From contig JABHSO010000025.1 of the NCBI GenBank assembly GCA_018669845.1, positions 1-64,000 on the forward strand: a stretch of DNA of 64,000 nt, given 5' to 3'. Made by a program: the position numbers and the translations under genes. Source of the DNA: Gammaproteobacteria bacterium. GTDB lineage: Bacteria; Pseudomonadota; Gammaproteobacteria; GCA-001735895. The notes under the pieces are model-generated. The model saw nothing but the letters and a program-made list of their open reading frames with translations, was not told the DNA's origin and did no database searches. Positions 17,126 through 26,450 of the stretch are shown here, piece after piece. Position 1 is the first letter of the stretch. Each line of letters begins with the position of its first letter.

Positions 17126-17184
17126 TTGGTGCGCGCGGCGCACCCTACGGTTAGAACGGGTGTAGGGTGCGCCGTGCGCACCAA
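17126..17184. repeat. Family B inverted repeat, copy 1 (complete)
   Basis: The 23-bp arms start TTGGTGCGC and end CACCCTAC, mirrored by GTAGGGTGCG...CACCAA, with one mismatch and a 13-bp loop. It lies directly after cysG and could act as an RNA hairpin or transcription-stop structure; no T-run follows. Confidence 0.8.
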
Positions 17185-17218
17185 TCTAGAATCATCATCA
17201 ATATAATGGGGATGCAAC

Positions 17219-18091
17219 TTGGCAAAAATAAACATAATGGCTCTCCGCCACAGCGCATTTTATGCTCCACTCTTAATGACAATAAAAGGTGGTTATCTAA
17301 GCAAGCAGGGCTTAGACCCCATTTACACAGTTGCTACTCCAGATAACCCTATCGATCAAAATCTGCGTGCAGGAACAGCACACTTATCTCAAACAGCACC
17401 AGCTATTAGCTTTGCAGCATTAGAAAAAGGACTGGAGCTTGATATAGTTCACTTCGCTTCGATTAATGATCGTGATGGTTTTTACCTGACGGCACGTGAG
17501 CCTACTGAAAACTTCCAGTGGAGTGACCTGGAAGGACAGGATGTTCTGGTCGATCATCTGTTTCAACCTCATGCAACTTTACGTTACGCGATGTTTTTAA
17601 ATGGCGCTGATTTCGATAAAGTGAATGTCATCGATGCCGGTAATGTCGAGCAAATGGATAAGGCTTTTCGTTCAGGGCAGGGCGCTTATGTTCATCAACA
17701 GGGGCCTGCGCCACAGCAACTGGAAAATGATGGTGAAGGTTTTATCGTGGCGTCAATTGGTGAAGCCATTGGTCCAGTAGCTTTTAGCAGTCTTTGTGCA
17801 ACGCATGAGTGGCTAAAAACAGATATGGCAGAGGCATTTTTAGTTGCTTATCAGCAAGCCATGACTGATATTATCGATATGCCTTCGATTCAGATTGCGA
17901 ATACGATACATGATTTTTTACCCAATATTGATAAAGATGTATTGGTTACTACACTCGATGATTATAAAAAACTGGATACCTGGAAAAGTAATATATCAAT
18001 AAATACAAATAGTTATGAGAACTTATTAAAGGTATTTCTGCATAGTGGGTATATAACTAAAGCTCATCCAATGGAAAGCTGTATTGTTTAA
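17219..18091 (+). CDS. NMT1/THI5-like substrate-binding protein
   Basis: The 290-residue protein resembles periplasmic binding proteins of the NMT1/THI5/SsuA type: an N-terminal strand, then FYAPLLMTIKGGYLSKQGL, GTAHLSQTAPAISFAALEKG, DLEGQDVLVD and KAFRSGQGAYVHQQG. It lacks a signal peptide, and no permease or ATPase is adjacent, so it may work in the cytoplasm as a pyrimidine- or sulfur-compound-binding protein rather than for import. I choose the TTG at 17219, because GGGGA lies 7 nt upstream; an in-frame ATG at 17237 would lose the first strand. It is separated from cysG by a family B repeat. Confidence 0.65.
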   Translation: MAKINIMALRHSAFYAPLLMTIKGGYLSKQGLDPIYTVATPDNPIDQNLRAGTAHLSQTAPAISFAALEKGLELDIVHFASINDRDGFYLTAREPTENFQWSDLEGQDVLVDHLFQPHATLRYAMFLNGADFDKVNVIDAGNVEQMDKAFRSGQGAYVHQQGPAPQQLENDGEGFIVASIGEAIGPVAFSSLCATHEWLKTDMAEAFLVAYQQAMTDIIDMPSIQIANTIHDFLPNIDKDVLVTTLDDYKKLDTWKSNISINTNSYENLLKVFLHSGYITKAHPMESCIV

Positions 18092-18140
18092 ATATAAAAC
18101 TAAATGATAAAAAGGTAACTCAGCAAGTTTCAATAATTTG

Positions 18141-18277
18141 TCACCACGAAGACACGAAGTACACGAACGAAGTCATTGTGTAATAATGAAATATGTTCGA
18201 AATCATAACTAATAATCGAGTTAGTAGACTTTAATAAATATGTGTTTTACTTCGTGATCTTCGTGTCTTCGTGGTGA
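18141..18277. repeat. Family A inverted repeat, copy 2
   Basis: The left arm TCACCACGAAGACACGAAG continues to about 18171. The right arm (18249-18277) reads ACTTCGTGATCTTCGTGTCT then TCGTGGTGA. The spacer is about 75 bp. The arms are three near-repeats of CACGAAG. It lies in the gap between the binding protein and HPP genes. Confidence 0.8.
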
Positions 18278-18334
18278 TTATTTTTTAACTTTTAATTACA
18301 CTGAATACTTACATAAAAAAATATAAAAATTAAA

Positions 18335-18895
18335 ATGAAACAATCTGTAGTTACTTTTTTCAAAAGAATGCGAGGTCCGGGAAAGTGTGGAGCACGGCAT
18401 TCTCTAAGCTGGATTTTCTGGTCCTGGATTGGATCTTTTCTGGGTATTTTAGCTGTTGCTTTCTTTAATAAGCTATTACCTGTATCTGCCACTGACAGTG
18501 TTTTACTGATAGGTTCTTTTGGTGCTTCTGCAGTATTGATTTATGGCACTCCTCATGTTCCCTATGCCCAGCCAAGAAATTTGATAGGTGGGCATTTTAT
18601 CTCTGCGTTAACGGGTGTTGCTATTGCCCAGTATCTAAGTATTCCCATAGAACTTCAGGCGGCACTGGCTGTCTCTTTGTCGATTGTTTTGATGCATGCC
18701 AGTCGAACATTGCACCCGCCGGGTGGAGCCAGTGCACTGATCGCGATTATTGGAAGTGAGCAGATACAGGATCTGGGTTTTATGTATGTCCTGCAACCCG
18801 TGTTGTCTGGTGCCATTATCATGTTAGTCATTGCTCTATTAATCAATAATTTGAGACACGACGAGGAACGACATTACCCAAAATGCTGGTGGTAA
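18335..18895 (+). CDS. HPP-family integral membrane protein
   Basis: The 186-residue protein has four hydrophobic segments (about residues 28-46, 55-73, 93-128 broken, and 148-167), PHVPYAQPRNLIGGH between the second and third, and the hallmark HPPGGASAL (LHPPGG). This defines the HPP family, some members of which transport nitrite in chloroplasts and cyanobacteria. Many bacterial HPP proteins carry CBS domains fused at the C-terminus; here CBS domains are encoded by the next gene. The ATG at 18335 has no strong ribosome site. Function in this organism is unproven. Confidence 0.85.
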   Translation: MKQSVVTFFKRMRGPGKCGARHSLSWIFWSWIGSFLGILAVAFFNKLLPVSATDSVLLIGSFGASAVLIYGTPHVPYAQPRNLIGGHFISALTGVAIAQYLSIPIELQAALAVSLSIVLMHASRTLHPPGGASALIAIIGSEQIQDLGFMYVLQPVLSGAIIMLVIALLINNLRHDEERHYPKCWW

Positions 18896-19038
18896 CGTTC
18901 ATTGAGACAGATGAGTGTAAGCTTTACCTGTTGACCCATATCAACTAGCTTTCAGAATAAGCAGGAAATAGAAAGGAACTCTCAAAATAGAGAGTAAAAT
19001 TGTTATCATTAGCAGATGGATATTTTAAGGAGATAATG

Positions 19039-19647
19039 ATGCAAGTTGATGATACCCATCACCGTAACTATACATCTCTAAGCACAACAGAATTTTTAGA
19101 ATGTCCTTTGCAGTTACCTGAACTGGTCCAGATGGAAGACATGGCTACCCATGTTTTTACTGATTTCACCCATAATAGACCCGCTGTAATCCCGGCTGAT
19201 TCATCAATTGATGTTGCAATGCAAATGATGAAAAACTCCGGAATTCATTTGCTGCTGGTCATTGATAAAATGGATGCTGATACAGATTCCACAAACCGTC
19301 TGGTTACTGTCAAAGGCCAAATAACAAGCTGTGATGCTCTGGGTGATGCACCTGTGAAGTTAGCTCGGGAGAATGGTATCAACCACAATGAAATGACAGT
19401 GAGTATGGTCATGACTCCCAACACAGATATTAAGGTGGTTGACTGGTCTACAATCAAAGTGGCAAAGGTAGGGCATATCATCAAAACAATGCATGACTGG
19501 GACTGCTGCCATATTTTAGTTATGGATGAAGATAGATTGCGAGGCATATTTTCAATGAGTGAAATATCAAAACACCTTGGTCATAATGAGTCAGAGCCTC
19601 TGGTGTGCGCCCATTCTTTAGCCGAGTTAGTACATACTATTGGGTAG
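19039..19647 (+). CDS. Tandem CBS-domain protein
   Basis: I place the start at the ATG at 19039 (202 residues), because AAGGAG at 19027-19032 is 6 nt upstream; the frame is open from 19000, and an ATG at 19036 is 3 nt from that site. Two CBS motifs are visible: one around AVIPADSSIDVAMQMMKNSGIHLLLVID and one around AKVGHIIKTMHDWDCCHILVMDEDRLRGIFSMSEIS. CBS pairs bind adenosine nucleotides and regulate partners. With the HPP gene upstream it probably forms a split version of an HPP-CBS protein. Convergent with the Nudix gene, with only 15 bp between the stops. Confidence 0.75.
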   Translation: MQVDDTHHRNYTSLSTTEFLECPLQLPELVQMEDMATHVFTDFTHNRPAVIPADSSIDVAMQMMKNSGIHLLLVIDKMDADTDSTNRLVTVKGQITSCDALGDAPVKLARENGINHNEMTVSMVMTPNTDIKVVDWSTIKVAKVGHIIKTMHDWDCCHILVMDEDRLRGIFSMSEISKHLGHNESEPLVCAHSLAELVHTIG

Positions 19648-19662
19648 TAACTGCGTCTCTTA

Positions 19663-20517
19663 TTACTCAGGGATTTTCATCAAACCATTTTTTAAATCAC
19701 TGTATTCAGCATGATTTCTGGTGATATAGCCATGGCGAATCAGAAAATCAATCATGACCAGGTTACAGTTGAGTTTTATGTCACTGGAATTTTGAATGGT
19801 CTGAGCGACACGTTCCAGTGGCCATAGCTGAAAATTTTCCACCTCTCCATCTGTGCAGCGGGGAATAAAGTCTTCTGGTAGTTCCAGGTCGTAACACAAC
19901 ATCGTATCTGGTTTCAGACCTTGCTCGACTTCACGGCGGTAGGAAATTTTACCGACATGTTTGGCTTGTGCTGCCAGTTCTGCCGGGATACCGGCTTCTT
20001 CCCAACATTCTTTTGCCAGATTTTCATCAGAGCTTAAACCCCAGGGAAAACCACCTGCTACAAGATGGTCAAGCATGCCCGGTGCATGACGTTTTTGTAA
20101 AGAGCGACGAGCAATCCACATATGAATTTCTCCCTGTCGCCGCACATAACCATTCATGTGCTGACCAAAAGCAGCAACACCAAAGTAGGAAACCAGAGCC
20201 CGGTCCATCAGAAACAGAACCTGTTCACGTTGCCCGGTTGTAACCGGGTATAACTCACCATGTAGGTATGGGACTAAGTTTGCTTCCAATAATTTTTCAG
20301 TTAACTCAAACATTGCCTGATTACGAGATGCAAAATCTGTTGCAGGAGTATTCCAGTGCAAAGCATTGTGGTCCTTATGAAATGCATCAGAAATTTCCAG
20401 CAGGCTTTGTGCAAAAGGATGTTTGATTTCACCTACCTTTAATCCAGCTATTTTGAATGGAATGAAGTGATCGGGCTGGTACAAATTACATTGCTGGATT
20501 TGATGAAGGTAACTCAT
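19663..20517 (-). CDS. Nudix hydrolase of the DUF4743/thiamine-pyrophosphokinase-related type
   Basis: The 284-residue protein has an N-terminal domain (about residues 1-115, with the ALHWNTPATDFASRNQAMFEL and LHGELYPV segments) and a Nudix domain from about residue 120. The Nudix helix is seen as GGFPWGLSSDENLAKECWEE followed by AGI, a box with K in place of R and a shifted glutamate, as in the DUF4743/TNR3-like subfamily. Such enzymes hydrolyse oxidised thiamine diphosphates or related pyrophosphates. No thiamine genes are nearby, so the substrate remains open. Confidence 0.75.
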   Translation of the reverse strand: MSYLHQIQQCNLYQPDHFIPFKIAGLKVGEIKHPFAQSLLEISDAFHKDHNALHWNTPATDFASRNQAMFELTEKLLEANLVPYLHGELYPVTTGQREQVLFLMDRALVSYFGVAAFGQHMNGYVRRQGEIHMWIARRSLQKRHAPGMLDHLVAGGFPWGLSSDENLAKECWEEAGIPAELAAQAKHVGKISYRREVEQGLKPDTMLCYDLELPEDFIPRCTDGEVENFQLWPLERVAQTIQNSSDIKLNCNLVMIDFLIRHGYITRNHAEYSDLKNGLMKIPE

Positions 20518-20689
20518 GAAATGTTTTTATAGTTGATATTCTAATTATTTGAAATTTCCTGCTTAGGGTAACAGAGCTTAGGACTATAGGAATAAATATC
20601 TAATCCTCGGTGAAATCTATTTTATATTAGCAATTGTTAATATAATTAGTTAAAATCCGCGCCTCTTTTCTGCTCCCTTAGGCTCTTTA

Positions 20690-22246
20690 ATGTTTCAGTT
20701 AACCTGTCCCGGTAAACTATGTGTAAAAAATGATGTGCTGTCAGGCCTGACAGTCGCTCTTGCACTGGTTCCTGAAGCTGTAGCATTTGCCTTTGTTGCG
20801 GGTGTTGATCCCCTGGTAGGTCTTTATGGCGCTTTCATGATGGGCATTATCACAGCTATCTTTGGTGGTCGTCCGGGTATGATTTCTGGAGCTACGGGTG
20901 CCATGGCTGTTGTTATGGTTTCGCTTGTATCATTACACGGTGTCGAATACCTGTTTGCGGCCATTGTGTTAACCGGTTTGATACAAATGAGTGCGGGTGT
21001 TCTTAAACTGGGTAAATTTATCCAACTGGTGCCTTTTCCGGTGATGCTGGGTTTTGTGAATGGGTTAGCTATTGTAATTTTTCTAGCACAGCTTCAGCAA
21101 TTTAAAACCATTGGTGCCAGTGGTGAACTGGAATGGATGACGGGGCAACCTTTGTACATTATGTTTGGCCTGATTGTATTAACGATGGCAATTATTCATT
21201 ATCTGCCTAAGTTGACTGTTGCCGTACCGGCTTCTCTGGCTGCTATTGTTTTTGTGACTTTATTAGTTATTGGACTCGATCTCGATAGCCGATCTGTTGT
21301 CGAAGTATTGCGTGATATGTCTGGAAATGCTGAAGCGACGATTGCGGGTGGTTTTCCGACATTACACATTCCGATGGTTCCTTTTAACATGGAAACTTTA
21401 ATGATCATTCTTCCTTTTAGTTTTATTTTGGCAGGTGTTGGTTTGATTGAATCATTATTGACATTGAATTTAATTGACGAACTCACTGAGTCTCGTGGTC
21501 AGAATAACCGTGAATGTGTCGGGCAGGGGCTTGGTAATACAGTGAATGGTTTCTTCGGTGGCATGGGTGGTTGCGCGATGATTGGTCAATCTATGATCAA
21601 TATTAATTCAGGTGGTAAAGGGCGACTGTCGGGTATCAGTGCTGCTTTATTCCTGTTGGCATTTATCCTGTTTGCGTCCAGTTTGATTGAAATAATTCCG
21701 GTAGCGGCTCTGGTCGGTGTTATGTTTATTGTGGTTCTTGGTACCTTTGAATGGGCTACCTTCAAGATGTTTGGCAAAGTGCCTGTGGCTGATATTTTTA
21801 CGTCGGTACTGGTTGCAGTGGTCACGGTAATGACTGATTTGGCTATCGCTGTCATCGTGGGTGTCATTGTTTCCGCTCTGGTCTTTGCCTGGGAACATGC
21901 CAAGCACATGAGTGCCAAATCATTTGTTAATGAAGAAGGTACTAAAATCTATGAGCTGAGTGGACCTTTATTCTTTGGTTCTGTTCGTGCTTTTAGTGAA
22001 ATTTTCGATCCGCGAAATGACCCGGATGATGTGGTCATTGATTTCTATGACTCAAAAGTAGCTGATCACTCTGGAATTGAAGCCGTAGATAGTTTGGCTG
22101 AACGTTACAAACGTCATGGGAAAATATTGCATCTGAAACACCTCAGCAAGGAATGCAAAGAATTACTGGAAACGGCGGGTGGACTGGTTGAAGTGAATGT
22201 GATGGAAGATCCAAACTATCATGTGGCTGATGATAAATTTGGTTAG
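20690..22246 (+). CDS. SulP-family anion transporter with STAS domain
   Basis: The 518-residue protein has 10-12 transmembrane segments beginning with [20 protein letters not shown], the [20 protein letters not shown] segment and GATGAMAVV, followed by a C-terminal STAS domain (about residues 440-500, with [20 protein letters not shown]). It should carry sulfate, bicarbonate or another small anion across the inner membrane. In a sulfur oxidiser either sulfate handling or bicarbonate uptake is plausible; the sequence does not decide. The gene is preceded by about 170 bp of AT-rich sequence and followed by a family A repeat. Confidence 0.9.
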   Translation: MFQLTCPGKLCVKNDVLSGLTVALALVPEAVAFAFVAGVDPLVGLYGAFMMGIITAIFGGRPGMISGATGAMAVVMVSLVSLHGVEYLFAAIVLTGLIQMSAGVLKLGKFIQLVPFPVMLGFVNGLAIVIFLAQLQQFKTIGASGELEWMTGQPLYIMFGLIVLTMAIIHYLPKLTVAVPASLAAIVFVTLLVIGLDLDSRSVVEVLRDMSGNAEATIAGGFPTLHIPMVPFNMETLMIILPFSFILAGVGLIESLLTLNLIDELTESRGQNNRECVGQGLGNTVNGFFGGMGGCAMIGQSMININSGGKGRLSGISAALFLLAFILFASSLIEIIPVAALVGVMFIVVLGTFEWATFKMFGKVPVADIFTSVLVAVVTVMTDLAIAVIVGVIVSALVFAWEHAKHMSAKSFVNEEGTKIYELSGPLFFGSVRAFSEIFDPRNDPDDVVIDFYDSKVADHSGIEAVDSLAERYKRHGKILHLKHLSKECKELLETAGGLVEVNVMEDPNYHVADDKFG

Positions 22247-22295
22247 TTTTTTTGATTACCCAGCGGGTTTCAATATGCGATCAAGTTAAGGCTTT

Positions 22296-22485
22296 TTCAC
22301 CACGAGCCAGGGCAGGATACCCATAGGTAGAACAATGCAGGAGTAATTGTCGAGACACGAAGTACGCGAAGGTAAATCATTCTATTGTTATGAATGTCTT
22401 CCAGGTTATTAAACTAACGGACTTACTTAATTGACGATATAAATGTAATTTATTTTCTTCGTGAGCTTCGTGTCTTCGTGGTGAA
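22296..22485. repeat. Family A inverted repeat, copy 3, with an insertion in the left arm
   Basis: The right arm is intact (22457-22485, ending TCGTGTCTTCGTGGTGAA). The left arm starts TTCACCACGA (22296-22305), is interrupted by about 46 bp that include GGGCAGGATACCCATAGGT, and resumes at about 22352 as GACACGAAGTACGCGAAGG. The repeat lies between the convergent SulP and FAH-family genes. Confidence 0.75.
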
Positions 22486-22505
22486 TTTTTATGTTTTTTT
22501 GGAGT

Positions 22506-23129
22506 TTATAAAGCCGTCCACTCAGATCCAGTGATTTGACCCTGATCAGTTTTGATTGAACCTTTAAAAAGATCTCCTTTATTGATGACACCGACTCCTT
22601 TTGGAGTCCCTGTCATGATGATATCTCCATCATTCAGGCTCATAAAGGTTTGAAGCTCGGTTAAAATTTCATCGGGTTTATACATCATCAAACTAACATC
22701 TCCAGACTGAATATTTTGGCCATTAATAGCCAGTTTTATAGTCAAAGAGTCATCGATTTCATCTAGTTCGACAAATGGACTGAATACAGCTGAACCATTA
22801 AACGCTTTGGCTCGTTCCCAGGGCAAACCCTTCGATTTCAGTTTACTTTGCAAAGTTCTTTTGGTGATGTCAAGGCCAAAACCTACAGCAGAAAATTGAC
22901 CATTCTCAACCATCAGGCAAATTTCCCCTTCGTAATGTAGCTGTTCCTGTTTAAAGCTATAAAGGTCATCTGAAATTGCCGAATTAGGTTTCATGAAAAC
23001 CACCATTTCATCGGGCACTTCGTTGTTCAATTCATTGATATGATCGACATAATTCCTGCCGATACAGATTATCTTTGAAGGTATTACAGTTCTTTCACTG
23101 ACTTTGACTGAATTCAATTTATTTCCCAT
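22506..23129 (-). CDS. Fumarylacetoacetate hydrolase-family protein
   Basis: The 207-residue protein has the FAH-family landmarks: IICIGRNYVDHINEL near the N-terminus, the acidic metal ligands in YEGEICLMVE, DITKRTLQSKLKSKGLPWER, and GDIIMTGTPKGVG near the C-terminus. Family members hydrolyse or decarboxylate beta-diketones such as acylpyruvates or oxaloacetate. The length fits the short single-domain group typified by acylpyruvase/oxaloacetate decarboxylase. The exact substrate cannot be named. It lies 13 bp downstream of yaiI on the same strand, likely in one operon. Confidence 0.85.
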   Translation of the reverse strand: MGNKLNSVKVSERTVIPSKIICIGRNYVDHINELNNEVPDEMVVFMKPNSAISDDLYSFKQEQLHYEGEICLMVENGQFSAVGFGLDITKRTLQSKLKSKGLPWERAKAFNGSAVFSPFVELDEIDDSLTIKLAINGQNIQSGDVSLMMYKPDEILTELQTFMSLNDGDIIMTGTPKGVGVINKGDLFKGSIKTDQGQITGSEWTAL

Positions 23130-23142
23130 TCTGGATAGTAGC

Positions 23143-23589
23143 TTAAGTATTTTTAGCTAAAAAGCGATCGAGATGATTAGCAAAGGTTTGCCGATCTGAC
23201 TGATTTAGAGGTGGTGGCCCTCCCGTGTTGACTCCGCTAGACCTTAAACTATCCATGAAATCGCGCATGGTCAAACGTGCTTTAATATTTTCAAGGGTAT
23301 ACAGCTCTCCACGAGGACTTAGAGCTATGCCTCCTTTCTCAATGGCATCGGCGGCAAGTGGGATATCACTGGTGATGATCAGGTCACCACTTTCAAGACG
23401 TTTAACAATTTCATTGTCGGCTACATCGAACCCTGAGGAAACTCGAAGAAATTTTATATATTTTGAAGGAGGTGTACTGACATGCTGGTTTGCAATCAGG
23501 GTTAATTCTGTCCTGGTTCTGTTTGCCGCTTTGAAAAGGATATCTTTAATTACGACAGGGCAGGCATCTGCATCACACCAGATTTTCAT
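23143..23589 (-). CDS. yaiI: YaiI/YqxD (UPF0178) family protein
   Basis: The 148-residue protein starts [18 protein letters not shown] and includes [43 protein letters not shown] and [12 protein letters not shown]. This matches the UPF0178 family throughout, which has a PIN-like fold with conserved acidic residues (DADACP, TSDIPLA) and is probably a nuclease of unknown target. The length is typical. It is the first gene of a two-gene minus-strand unit with the FAH-family gene. Confidence 0.9.
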   Translation of the reverse strand: MKIWCDADACPVVIKDILFKAANRTRTELTLIANQHVSTPPSKYIKFLRVSSGFDVADNEIVKRLESGDLIITSDIPLAADAIEKGGIALSPRGELYTLENIKARLTMRDFMDSLRSSGVNTGGPPPLNQSDRQTFANHLDRFLAKNT

Positions 23590-23699
23590 TGATAAATTTC
23601 TGTAATAAGATTGAATGATAATTTTACATGAGAGGCAACAGTGTGAAAAGTTAAGATATTAAGTATGAAACACAATTATGCTAAATAAAATCATGCTAG

Positions 23700-23715
23700 T
23701 ACCAAGTTCTTGGTA
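23700..23715. promoter_or_regulatory. Perfect 7-2-7 palindrome upstream of the NarL-type regulator
   Basis: TACCAAG-TT-CTTGGTA is a perfect inverted repeat of two heptamers around two bases, centred about 64 bp before the regulator start at 23772. NarL/FixJ-type regulators commonly bind 7-2-7 sites with TAC...GTA ends. It could be an autoregulatory site. A T-run follows 6 bp later, so a hairpin function is also possible. Confidence 0.45.
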
Positions 23716-23771
23716 TGAATGTTTTTATAAAAATAGATAAGATAGTCAGCATATAAAAATTTTATAAATTG

Positions 23772-24412
23772 ATGCGAAAATATACTCTAACGCTGGTAGA
23801 AGATGATGCGGATGTACGTGAGCGGTTGTCACAGCTGATTCTGGATCATGATCAGTTTGAGCTGCTCGACGCCAGTGGCACTGTTGAAAAAGGGCTTGAA
23901 GCTTTAAAATATTATAAACCTGATATTCTTTTAACGGATCTTGGGCTTCCTGATGGCTCAGGCATAGAAATTATAAAAGCCATTGAACAGATGCATCTGG
24001 ATTGTGAAGCGATGGTTATTTCAGGTTTTCAGGATGAACACACTGTTTTTAGTGCTTTGGAAGCCGGGGCAAAAGCTTATATTCTGAAGCATGATGAAAG
24101 CCAGAAAATTACTGATGCGATATTATCTATGATGGATGGTGGGCACCTATCAGCCCTGTTATTGCACGTTTAATGCTGCAAAAATTCCAGTCCTCACAAC
24201 CGGCTATAGAACTACCCGAGGCATTAACTGAGCGTCAAATTAAGATTTTGAAGTTTGTTAGTCAGGGCTTTTCATCAAAAGAAATAGCTGAGAAACTGGA
24301 TATTAGCTATTACACAGTGACCACGCATATAAAAAATATTTACACTAAATTGCAGGTCAACAGCCGCACGGAAGCTCTTCATGAAGCCTCTCGGCTGGGA
24401 TTATTGGAATAA
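23772..24412 (+). pseudogene. NarL/FixJ-type response regulator with a one-base frameshift
   Basis: The receiver domain (start ATG at 23772) has the acidic pair D11-D12, the phospho-acceptor D56 in LLTDLGLPDG, and the switch Lys in AYILKHD. The DNA-binding LuxR/GerE helix-turn-helix follows in another frame: LTERQIKILKFVSQGFSSKE, then YYTVTTHIKNIYTKLQVNSR. The junction is at about 24140-24143. The first frame runs into LSALLLHV and stops at 24173, while the other frame reads APISPVIARLMLQKF, which is the normal linker. Losing one base in a GGTGGN-GCACCT context would explain it. The split could be a true mutation, a base-call error in the GGG run, or recoding. The histidine kinase gene downstream is intact. 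Confidence 0.8.
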
Positions 24413-24492
24413 CGCTAAAATTCACTTATATTAATCCACGTTAATACGCTACCATCAGTGCTTTTAATAAAGTAAGAAATCATGGATCGATA

Positions 24493-26361
24493 ATGTGGTT
24501 AAGCAATAATAAAACCAAAGCGCTAATCATACTGTTTGTTTACTGGTTGGTAATGAATTACCTGGTATTACATGGGCCTGTTAGCTTTTTTCAGCAGTTG
24601 GACAGTGACGCCATCACTGATGTTCAGTTTGTGGTGAGTGATGCCTCTTTCTTAGAGGAATTGAATAATCTTAACTGGCAACAGCTGACTCTACCCGATG
24701 ACTGGTCTAACAATCAAAAAGGTGCCGAACAGGTATGGTATCGGGCTGAAATTGAGTTATCAGAACTTTTCCAGGGTGTCTGGGCTGTCTATCTACCCTC
24801 AGTATCACATAATGCTGAAGTATTTATTAATGGTGTCTGGATAGGACAGGGCGGGGCTTTCAACGATCCTGTATCACGTCATCATAATGAACCCTTATTA
24901 TTTGATTTTTCACCTCAATTACTTCGCAAAGGTCTTAATCAGGTTGATATCAGGGTGGTTACTGCATTTCAGCAACAGGGCTTTTTAGGTGGGTTTTACC
25001 TGGCTCCAAAAGAGCTTCTAAACACTGCTTTTCAGTTTAAATATTTTGTAAGGATTGAGCTGATTAAATGGATTACCACTTTTATGTACGCGATGGGCAT
25101 CATTGTTTTTGCTTTCTGGCTGGCTCGTCCACAGGATAGTATCTACGCAGTCTTTTCTCTCGAAATGTTTTTCTGGGCTACCCATAATTTAAATTTGTTT
25201 GTGTCTGATATCCCGTTTTCAGCCAGAATGTGGGAAGCAATGACGCTGATTACCTTTGGTTGGATGATTATAACGATGATATTTTTTAACCATCGTTACG
25301 TTGGCAGGATTAACCATAAAGTTGAGAAAATCATGTTAGTTTTTGCTATTTCAGGATTTGGTTTATTCCTGTTACCAGATATAAGTAGCATCCTGTTTGT
25401 GGGGTATAAAATTTGGGATAGTGTTTTAGTCCTTTTTGGAACTTATGCACTTTATTATCTGGTCACTGCTTTTTGGTATAAGCATCAGTTGGATGTATTT
25501 CTGATGATGCTGGTTGGTGTTCCCATACTCGTTTTAGGGCTGCACGACTATCTGATGCTTAACAATTTAGGCAACCCGATCGATGGGTTAGTCATACAGT
25601 ATAGCGTGATACCTACAGTGTTACTGTTTAGCTGGTTTTTGCTACGCCGGTTTGTTAAATCTATTAATGAGGCTGAAACCCTGGCAGCCAACCTGGAACA
25701 TCGAGTTGAAATAAAGAGATTAGAGTTACAAACACAGTATGAAAAACTGGGGGTTTTGGAAAAGCAGTCAGTATTGGCTGAAGAGCGAGAACGAATCATG
25801 CGAGATATGCATGATGGGATTGGAGGACAGCTTGTTTCGGTTATTACCCTTTTACAGCAGCAAAAAGGAAAAGTGTTTAATAAAATTCGAGAAAAGGTGC
25901 AGCACAGTTTAACCGACCTTCGTTTTGTCATCGATTCTTTAGACCCTATTCAAAATGAACTACCGACAATGTTAGGTATGATGCGTTTGAGATTACATGA
26001 TCAACTGGAGTCTGCTCAAATTGATCTGGAATGGGCTGTTACAGATCTCCCTGATATACCGGGTATGAGTCCAGGTCAGAGTTTACATATCATGAGGATA
26101 GTGCAGGAAGCCATTACAAACTGCATTAAACATGCCGAATGTAAAAAAATTACACTGGCTACCGGTATGTTGAATGAAGATGAGATTTTTATAGATATTA
26201 TTGATTATGGCATTGGAATGAAGATCGATAATGAAACACCAAATAGTCATGGTCGTGGTATTACTAACATGCATTATAGAGCTCAGCAAATAGGTGCTTC
26301 TCTACATATGAATTCTGATTCTGAAGGTACTCAGATTAGATTATTGCTGTCTCTGGCATAA
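24493..26361 (+). CDS. Membrane sensor histidine kinase (7TM sensor, NarX-type kinase core)
   Basis: The 622-residue protein has a first membrane helix (about residues 9-28), a periplasmic beta-rich domain (about 30-170, with WYRAEIELSELF and AEVFINGVWIGQGG) resembling 7TMR-DISM extracellular modules, and seven further helices to about residue 395. A coiled coil leads to the HisKA_3 box RDMHDGIGGQL with the phospho-His H440. The ATP-binding domain follows (AITNCIKHAECK as N box, DYGIGM, GRGITNM). It should phosphorylate the NarL-type regulator encoded just upstream. The signal is not known. Because the regulator is broken, the pathway may be inactive or served by another regulator. Confidence 0.88.
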   Translation: MWLSNNKTKALIILFVYWLVMNYLVLHGPVSFFQQLDSDAITDVQFVVSDASFLEELNNLNWQQLTLPDDWSNNQKGAEQVWYRAEIELSELFQGVWAVYLPSVSHNAEVFINGVWIGQGGAFNDPVSRHHNEPLLFDFSPQLLRKGLNQVDIRVVTAFQQQGFLGGFYLAPKELLNTAFQFKYFVRIELIKWITTFMYAMGIIVFAFWLARPQDSIYAVFSLEMFFWATHNLNLFVSDIPFSARMWEAMTLITFGWMIITMIFFNHRYVGRINHKVEKIMLVFAISGFGLFLLPDISSILFVGYKIWDSVLVLFGTYALYYLVTAFWYKHQLDVFLMMLVGVPILVLGLHDYLMLNNLGNPIDGLVIQYSVIPTVLLFSWFLLRRFVKSINEAETLAANLEHRVEIKRLELQTQYEKLGVLEKQSVLAEERERIMRDMHDGIGGQLVSVITLLQQQKGKVFNKIREKVQHSLTDLRFVIDSLDPIQNELPTMLGMMRLRLHDQLESAQIDLEWAVTDLPDIPGMSPGQSLHIMRIVQEAITNCIKHAECKKITLATGMLNEDEIFIDIIDYGIGMKIDNETPNSHGRGITNMHYRAQQIGASLHMNSDSEGTQIRLLLSLA

Positions 26362-26450
26362 AGTTAAAAATAGAAAAATTTCACCTTGTTTTATCTGGTT
26401 TATTGTTTCAATATTAGGTGTATTAGTTGCTTCATTAAGGATACGTGATC

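Noticed and set aside
24138..24145. Programmed ribosomal frameshifting in the response regulator
   Set aside because: The sequence at the junction does not form a canonical X-XXY-YYZ slippery site, and no downstream pseudoknot is apparent; a base loss explains it more simply.
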